Part shown: positions 63,007 through 64,000 of the stretch, one piece after another
How the letters are laid out: each line of letters opens with the position of its first letter
Numbering within the stretch: the first letter of the stretch is position 1
From: Platanthera guangdongensis
Lineage: Eukaryota > Streptophyta > Magnoliopsida > Asparagales > Orchidaceae
DNA length: 64,000 bases
Assembly (NCBI GenBank): GCA_039583875.1
Contig: CM077149.1
Coordinates: forward strand, 20,907,194-20,971,193
Direction of reading: 5' to 3'
Made by a program: the position numbers and the translations under genes
Notes under the pieces: generated by a model
What the model saw: only the letters and a program-made list of their open reading frames with translations
Told to the model about the DNA's origin: nothing
Databases searched by the model: none

Positions 63007-64000
63007 TGTTGGATCCCTAGTTGATTTGGGCTAGGTTCACTGACTTAGGATGTGACCCATCATGTATAGTCTGGGTCAAGTTTGTGTCTTAGAGTCTAGG
63101 ACAGTCCTCTATCTCAACTTCAGATGGACCAGCCTTATTCAAGACCTTCAGGAACTCCAGATCTATCAGATTTGCAGACTAAGTGAAATGAGTTCGACGT
63201 TCGTCGAACTCAGCTCGACGAAGGAAGTTGTGCGCTCGACGAATTATTTTCTGAGCTCGACGAACTTGGACCTCAAGTTCACAGCTTCTCAGGTCGACGA
63301 ATGCTAAATCTATACTCGACGATTTTTGTGCTCAGAGAATCTGTGTCGACACTTAGGGCTTGTGTCGACACCAGGCGATTTGTGTCGACACCCAGGATTT
63401 CAGTCGACACCAGCTTGTGTCGACACCAGAGGTTTTGTGTCGACACCTAGACCAATCTGTCGACACCATAGGAGTTGTGTTGACACCAAGATCAATCTGT
63501 CGACACCATTTTATGTCGACACAGTTTTTCATCAGATGCAGAGTATTTTGTCCAAGTCCAGAACTTTTCTCAGCTCGACGAAGTTTATTCTCAGCTCGAT
63601 GAATTTGGTTCTCTGCTCGACGAATAATGGTTGTCTGATATTGAAGATTGTCTATTCAATGAATGAAGACTGTCAGCTCGACGAACTCAGCGCAGCTCGA
63701 CGAATTCAAGACTCTGTTTGACGAATTCTGTTCTTCGATCGACGATTCCAGACAAGGTATTCTTCCGTTCCCGTCTCATTTCATGGCGCTGATTCCTGGA
63801 CAATTAATGACAGTTCTTCACAGAATACTACCGTTAGGATGCGCAGTTAATTCTGGATTATTTCATGCCGTTTTCCCATGGAAACAGTTGGCGAAATAAT
63901 TAATTGCTGCTTCCTTCCCAGGCCGTCTGTCATTACTGCTCGACATTCAAAAATTGGAATGCTCTCCATGACAGACAGAGATATACAGAAACTAGAAGAA
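63007..64000 (+). mobile_element. Copia element H, LTR start, cut by window end
   Basis: TGTTGGATCCCTAGTTGATTTGGG begins abruptly in F ORF3. The start resembles that of the G LTR (TGTTGGAACACCCC, then GGGTCAGG/GGGCTAGG), and the U3 has repeat motifs as in G. No TATA box, primer site or gene is reached before base 64000. Short open frames at 63062-63899 cross repeats and are not supported as genes. Confidence 0.8.
63189..63747 (+). repeat. Mosaic array: GCTCGACGAA block, GTGTCGACAC block, GCTCGACGAA block (H U3)
   Basis: From 63189 to about 63325 the unit is GCTCGACGAA and variants (about six). From 63342 to 63525 it is GTGTCGACAC and shortened forms (about ten, often CTGTCGACACC). From 63570 to 63747 GCTCGACGAA returns (about seven). 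Both units share the core TCGAC. Confidence 0.85.

Noticed and set aside
63062..63899. Open frames in element H that might be coding
   Set aside because: They cross the GCTCGACGAA and GTGTCGACAC arrays in the LTR U3; amino acid content follows the repeats.

Overview
The window looks like repeat-rich heterochromatin of a flowering plant. I see no host gene, tRNA or rRNA gene. Essentially all 64 kb is explained by LTR retrotransposons inserted into one another, all on the + strand. Two lineages are present. Two elements are Ty3/gypsy chromoviruses (Tekay/Del-like: TGTAA...TTACA LTRs, DD35E integrase, C-terminal chromodomain). The others are Ty1/copia elements that look like Sireviruses: an iMet-tRNA primer site TGGTATCAGAGC, a long gag with two CCHC knuckles, an LTR end with an ATTCACCCCC...CTCTAGG block, and a third ORF after pol. 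Lineage names rest on motifs read by eye.

Layout. 1-2337: decayed pol of gypsy-1, then its 3' LTR (2338-17475), which is split by copia element A (2960-16000; gag, pol, ORF3, both LTRs). 17476-51105: old copia element B (LTR, gag, pol), split by copia element C (20898-47852, TSD GTGCC). C is itself split inside its integrase by gypsy element D (25756-40000, TSD GTACA; two 4.68 kb LTRs and an intact 1130-codon pol reading frame). 51106-52652: LTR and start of copia element G, inserted into the B RNase H region. 52653-63006: copia element F (LTR, gag, pol, ORF3), inserted just after the G primer site. 63007-64000: start of another copia LTR, H, inserted into F ORF3. Order of insertion: B before C before D; B before G before F before H; gypsy-1 before A.

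How the genes work together. In A, C and F, gag (two zinc knuckles) is followed by a same-strand pol (protease, integrase, RT, RNase H) and then by ORF3, which has basic clusters and coiled-coil stretches but no visible membrane segment. Each LTR carries a U3 array of the 10-bp palindrome GTGTCGACAC (32 exact copies in the 5' LTR of A) spaced at about 20 bp or multiples of it, followed by a TATA box.

The most interesting observations. (1) A second array of 12-13 copies of the same palindrome plus a TATAAATAG box lies between pol and ORF3 in all three copies, 106-107 bp before the ORF3 ATG. This suggests an internal promoter and a two-promoter retroelement. (2) The gag stop codon lies inside an intron-like segment of 117-119 nt with GT and AG ends in three of four copia copies; its removal would join gag to pol. 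(3) Gypsy D has an unrelated 101-nt GT-AG segment at the same place, whose removal exactly joins the gag and pol frames. (4) Other families here carry other LTR palindrome arrays: TTGAGTGAG...CTCACTCAA in B, TTCGACGAT in G, GACACGGGCGTGTC in gypsy-1, and a mosaic of two motifs in H.
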